DNA of 64,000 nucleotides from Clostridia bacterium (lineage in GTDB: Bacteria; Bacillota; Clostridia; Oscillospirales; Acutalibacteraceae), in contig JAFRMR010000003.1 of assembly GCA_017430535.1 (NCBI GenBank), positions 517,480 through 581,479 on the forward strand, read 5' to 3'. The position numbers were made by a program, and so were the translations under genes. The stretch's first letter is position 1. The number at the start of each line of letters is the position of its first letter. Below are positions 61,837-64,000 of this stretch, piece by piece. Under the pieces are notes generated by a model that saw only the letters and a list, made by a program, of their open reading frames with translations, had not been told where the DNA came from and did not search any database.

Positions 61837-64000
61837 TTATCCAAAATTAACTGTGAAGTTTTGGGCTTTTTCCGCATCCCACTTGGGACCTCTGCCCTGA
61901 ACGGTATACTGAGTTGCGTCGGTTGCAAACTTGTAGTTGATTGTCCAGGTTCTCAGGCCGGTTTCCGCATCATCCACATAAGAAACATTGTTTTTGGTTG
62001 TGGTCTGATAGGTTGCGTACTTCATCTTGCCGCCGTTATCATAGCCGATACGGATCTTATCGCAATCGGATGTGGTTACTACTGTAATCGTACCGTACTG
62101 GCCTACGGCTGCAGTTTCGGGACCCGAAACGCTTACAACGGAATAGCTGGGATAACCTTCGGTTACATCAATCATGGTGCTTTCATCTTTGTAAACCGTG
62201 ACTGTAATCGGTGAATCATAGTTGGCTTTACGGTAAGCGGTTTCATCGGCCACCTTGTAGCTTAAGGTCCAGCTCTGGATTACGGACTGAACATCCTCGC
62301 TGTAATTGAACTTCATCTTTATCTTCCAGGTTGCAACGCCGTCTTCAACCGTGCGCTCTATATTGGAGCTTGTGGTATCGCTCTTGTAAATGACGCTGGT
62401 CTTTTTACGGCTGCCACCCTCGGGAGTATAAATGCCGTCAAGTCTCAGCCAGGAAATGCTCTCGGAAGTTACAATTGTCCATACCAGATACTGGCCGCGG
62501 ATTACTTCAACCGAACTGATTGTTATATCCGCTACATAATATCTGTAATTTATCAGCTCGTAATAAGCGCTGCCCAATTCATCATATTTAAGGCTTGAGC
62601 CGCCGTAATACCAGCCATCGGGCACAGGATTCTCTACAAATTTCAGGGGCTCTGTTGCGGTAACTGTAAGATAGCCTATGCTGGTTCCGGTTTCCGGATC
62701 ATAAGTCAGCTCTACGGTTTCAACCAGTTTGCCGGTTGCATCATAAACATCAACACTGGTGAGTGTGCAGGGAACTTCGCCGGGGAAACGACCTAACCAG
62801 TTCTTTATAACGGGGGTGGGTTTCTTATTGTATCTGTTTACAATCTCCCAGTGACCGCCGTCATCATCCTTAACCCAGGTGATGCTTACAAGAGTGAATC
62901 CTTCGGGTACATTATCCTCTCTGATACCGTAAACATCAGGACCTACATATCCTTCGCTGGTGTTTGTGCCGGGAACAAGGTAGAGAATTACGGTTCCGAT
63001 AGGATTGCCATCTGCATCAAGAGTAGTAACCTCAAGAGTTTCGGGAGGTGTTACGCCGTCCGGCAGGCCTTCCCAGATTTTAACTACTCTTGTGTCTTTA
63101 CCGCCTATATATTCATTGATAATTTCCCAATGGCCGCCTTCATCATCATCTACCCAGGTAATGCTTACGAATCTGTAGCCGTTCGGTACATTATCCTCTC
63201 TTATTCCGGCAACTCCGGGATCTGCATAGCCTTCGCTGATATTGATGCCGGAAATAAGATTAAGGGTGATAGTTCCTATGGGATTGCCGTTTGCATCGAG
63301 AGTAGTAACCTCGAGAGTTTCGGGAGGTGTTACTCCATCGGGCAGGCCTTCCCAGATTTTAACTACTCTTGTGTCTTTACCGCCTATATATTCATTGATA
63401 ATTTCCCAGTGACCGCCTTCATCATCGTCTACCCAGGTGATACTTACGAATCTGTAACCGTTCGGTACATTATCCTCTCTTATACCGTAAACATCAGGAC
63501 CGACATAACCTTCACTGGTGTTGGTGCCGGGAACAAGATTGAGAATTATAGTTCCTATGGGATTGCCGTCTGCATCAAGTTTGGTTACTTCAAGTGTTTC
63601 GGGAGGTGTTACGCCGTCGGGCAGGCCTTCCCAGATTTTTACTACTCTTCTGTCTTTACCTCCGGTGCCCCCGCCGTCGTACTTGTTTATAATTTCCCAG
63701 TATTCATTGCCTTCATCATCTGTCTTTAAGGTAATGCCCATAAATGTGTATCCGGCAGGTATATTATCTTCTCTCAGACCATAAACTTCTGAACCAACAT
63801 AACCTTCACTGGTGTTGGTGCCGGGAACAAGATTGAGAATTATGGTTCCGATGGGATTACCGTCTGCATCAAGTTTAGTTACTTCAAGGGTTGCGGGAGG
63901 TGTTACTCCATCCGGCAGGCCTTCCCAGATTTTTACTACTCTTCTGTCTTTACCTCCGGTACCGCCGCCGTCGTACTTGTTGACAATCTCCCAGTATTCA
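61837..64000 (-). CDS. Large repeat surface protein, C-terminal part (Cna-B-like repeats; runs off window)
   Basis: The frame is open from the right edge, giving the last ~720 residues. The visible N-terminal half is a run of ~93-residue repeats that resemble shortened Cna-B domains (VVKIWEGLPDGVTPPETLEV ... REDNVPNGYRFVSI ... WEIINEYIGGKDT), with a more diverged fifth copy (VIKNWLGRFPGEVP). Two Ig-like ~110-residue units follow, each with a VxSVSGPETAAVGQ or ISSVEVIRGQ start. The end is FTVNFG, with no LPXTG, hydrophobic tail or SLH domain, so anchoring must lie upstream or be non-covalent. The signal peptide would be outside the window. Confidence 0.8.
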   Translation of the reverse strand, partial: EYWEIVNKYDGGGTGGKDRRVVKIWEGLPDGVTPPATLEVTKLDADGNPIGTIILNLVPGTNTSEGYVGSEVYGLREDNIPAGYTFMGITLKTDDEGNEYWEIINKYDGGGTGGKDRRVVKIWEGLPDGVTPPETLEVTKLDADGNPIGTIILNLVPGTNTSEGYVGPDVYGIREDNVPNGYRFVSITWVDDDEGGHWEIINEYIGGKDTRVVKIWEGLPDGVTPPETLEVTTLDANGNPIGTITLNLISGINISEGYADPGVAGIREDNVPNGYRFVSITWVDDDEGGHWEIINEYIGGKDTRVVKIWEGLPDGVTPPETLEVTTLDADGNPIGTVILYLVPGTNTSEGYVGPDVYGIREDNVPEGFTLVSITWVKDDDGGHWEIVNRYNKKPTPVIKNWLGRFPGEVPCTLTSVDVYDATGKLVETVELTYDPETGTSIGYLTVTATEPLKFVENPVPDGWYYGGSSLKYDELGSAYYELINYRYYVADITISSVEVIRGQYLVWTIVTSESISWLRLDGIYTPEGGSRKKTSVIYKSDTTSSNIERTVEDGVATWKIKMKFNYSEDVQSVIQSWTLSYKVADETAYRKANYDSPITVTVYKDESTMIDVTEGYPSYSVVSVSGPETAAVGQYGTITVVTTSDCDKIRIGYDNGGKMKYATYQTTTKNNVSYVDDAETGLRTWTINYKFATDATQYTVQGRGPKWDAEKAQNFTVNFG
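62824..63954 (-). repeat. Four tandem ~279-294 bp repeats in surface protein gene
   Basis: Units begin at about 63954, 63660, 63381 and 63102. Units two and three differ by few residues; for example, only scattered changes such as NLVPGTNTSEGYVGPDVY versus NLISGINISEGYADPGVA. Neighbouring units share long identical DNA stretches, so recent duplication is likely. The first units have a GGGTGG linker, the later ones IGG. Confidence 0.85.

Overview
The window looks like chromosome of a Gram-positive, anaerobic Clostridia-type bacterium, most likely a gut Oscillospirales/Ruminococcaceae relative. The evidence is wall teichoic acid genes, AddAB rather than RecBCD, an FtsEX/M23 module, a CdaR/PucR-type regulator, ferredoxin-rich split glutamate synthase, ANTAR-based nitrogen control, and sigma-A promoters with AGGAGG ribosome sites. 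The species cannot be named from this sequence. No tRNA, rRNA, CRISPR array, transposase or prophage gene was seen.

Bases 1-22,600 form one nitrogen/glutamine supercluster. On the minus strand, in transcription order, are a divergent glutamine synthetase (glnA2), an ANTAR antiterminator, gdhA, carA, carB, guaA, glnA, an ammonium channel fused to a PII protein, NH3-dependent nadE, a five-subunit glutamate synthase and the start of purF. On the plus strand, from the same divergent promoter region, are asnB, an unknown 47-residue protein and pyrG. Almost every enzyme makes or spends ammonia or glutamine. Four leaders (glnA, glnA2, asnB, gdhA) carry an intrinsic terminator whose 5' arm can instead form a small hairpin with the six-base loop AAAGGC or AAAGGT. 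This fits antitermination by the ANTAR protein encoded in the cluster and is the most interesting signal here.

Bases 22,600-30,900 are mostly minus strand. They hold a lone PilB-type ATPase, then cdaR-ftsE-ftsX-M23 peptidase-S41 protease homologue. FtsE has a long acidic tail, and the S41 protein has lost its catalytic Ser and Lys. Bases 30,900-38,340 (plus) are housekeeping: murA, a WalJ-type hydrolase, rlmH, gap, an rsuA-type pseudouridine synthase, greA, and lysS with an added tRNA-binding domain.

Bases 38,340-46,630 encode wall teichoic acid synthesis and export: glycosyltransferases, a TagGH exporter, TarI/TarJ for CDP-ribitol, and two CDP-polyol phosphotransferases on opposite strands whose 3' ends overlap. 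Bases 46,800-54,900 hold a lipid kinase and addBA. Bases 54,900-60,600 hold a DUF5685 protein, a J-like protein with a cysteine-rich tail, a membrane protein, and a sugar operon with two NAD-dependent glycosidase families (GH109-like and GH4) around a sugar kinase.

Bases 60,600-64,000 hold a tandem array of unlike hairpins joined by a constant TGATATC, a Crp/Fnr regulator divergent from a DUF1858 protein around a perfect palindrome, and the C-terminal part of a large surface protein with Cna-B-like repeats that runs off the window.
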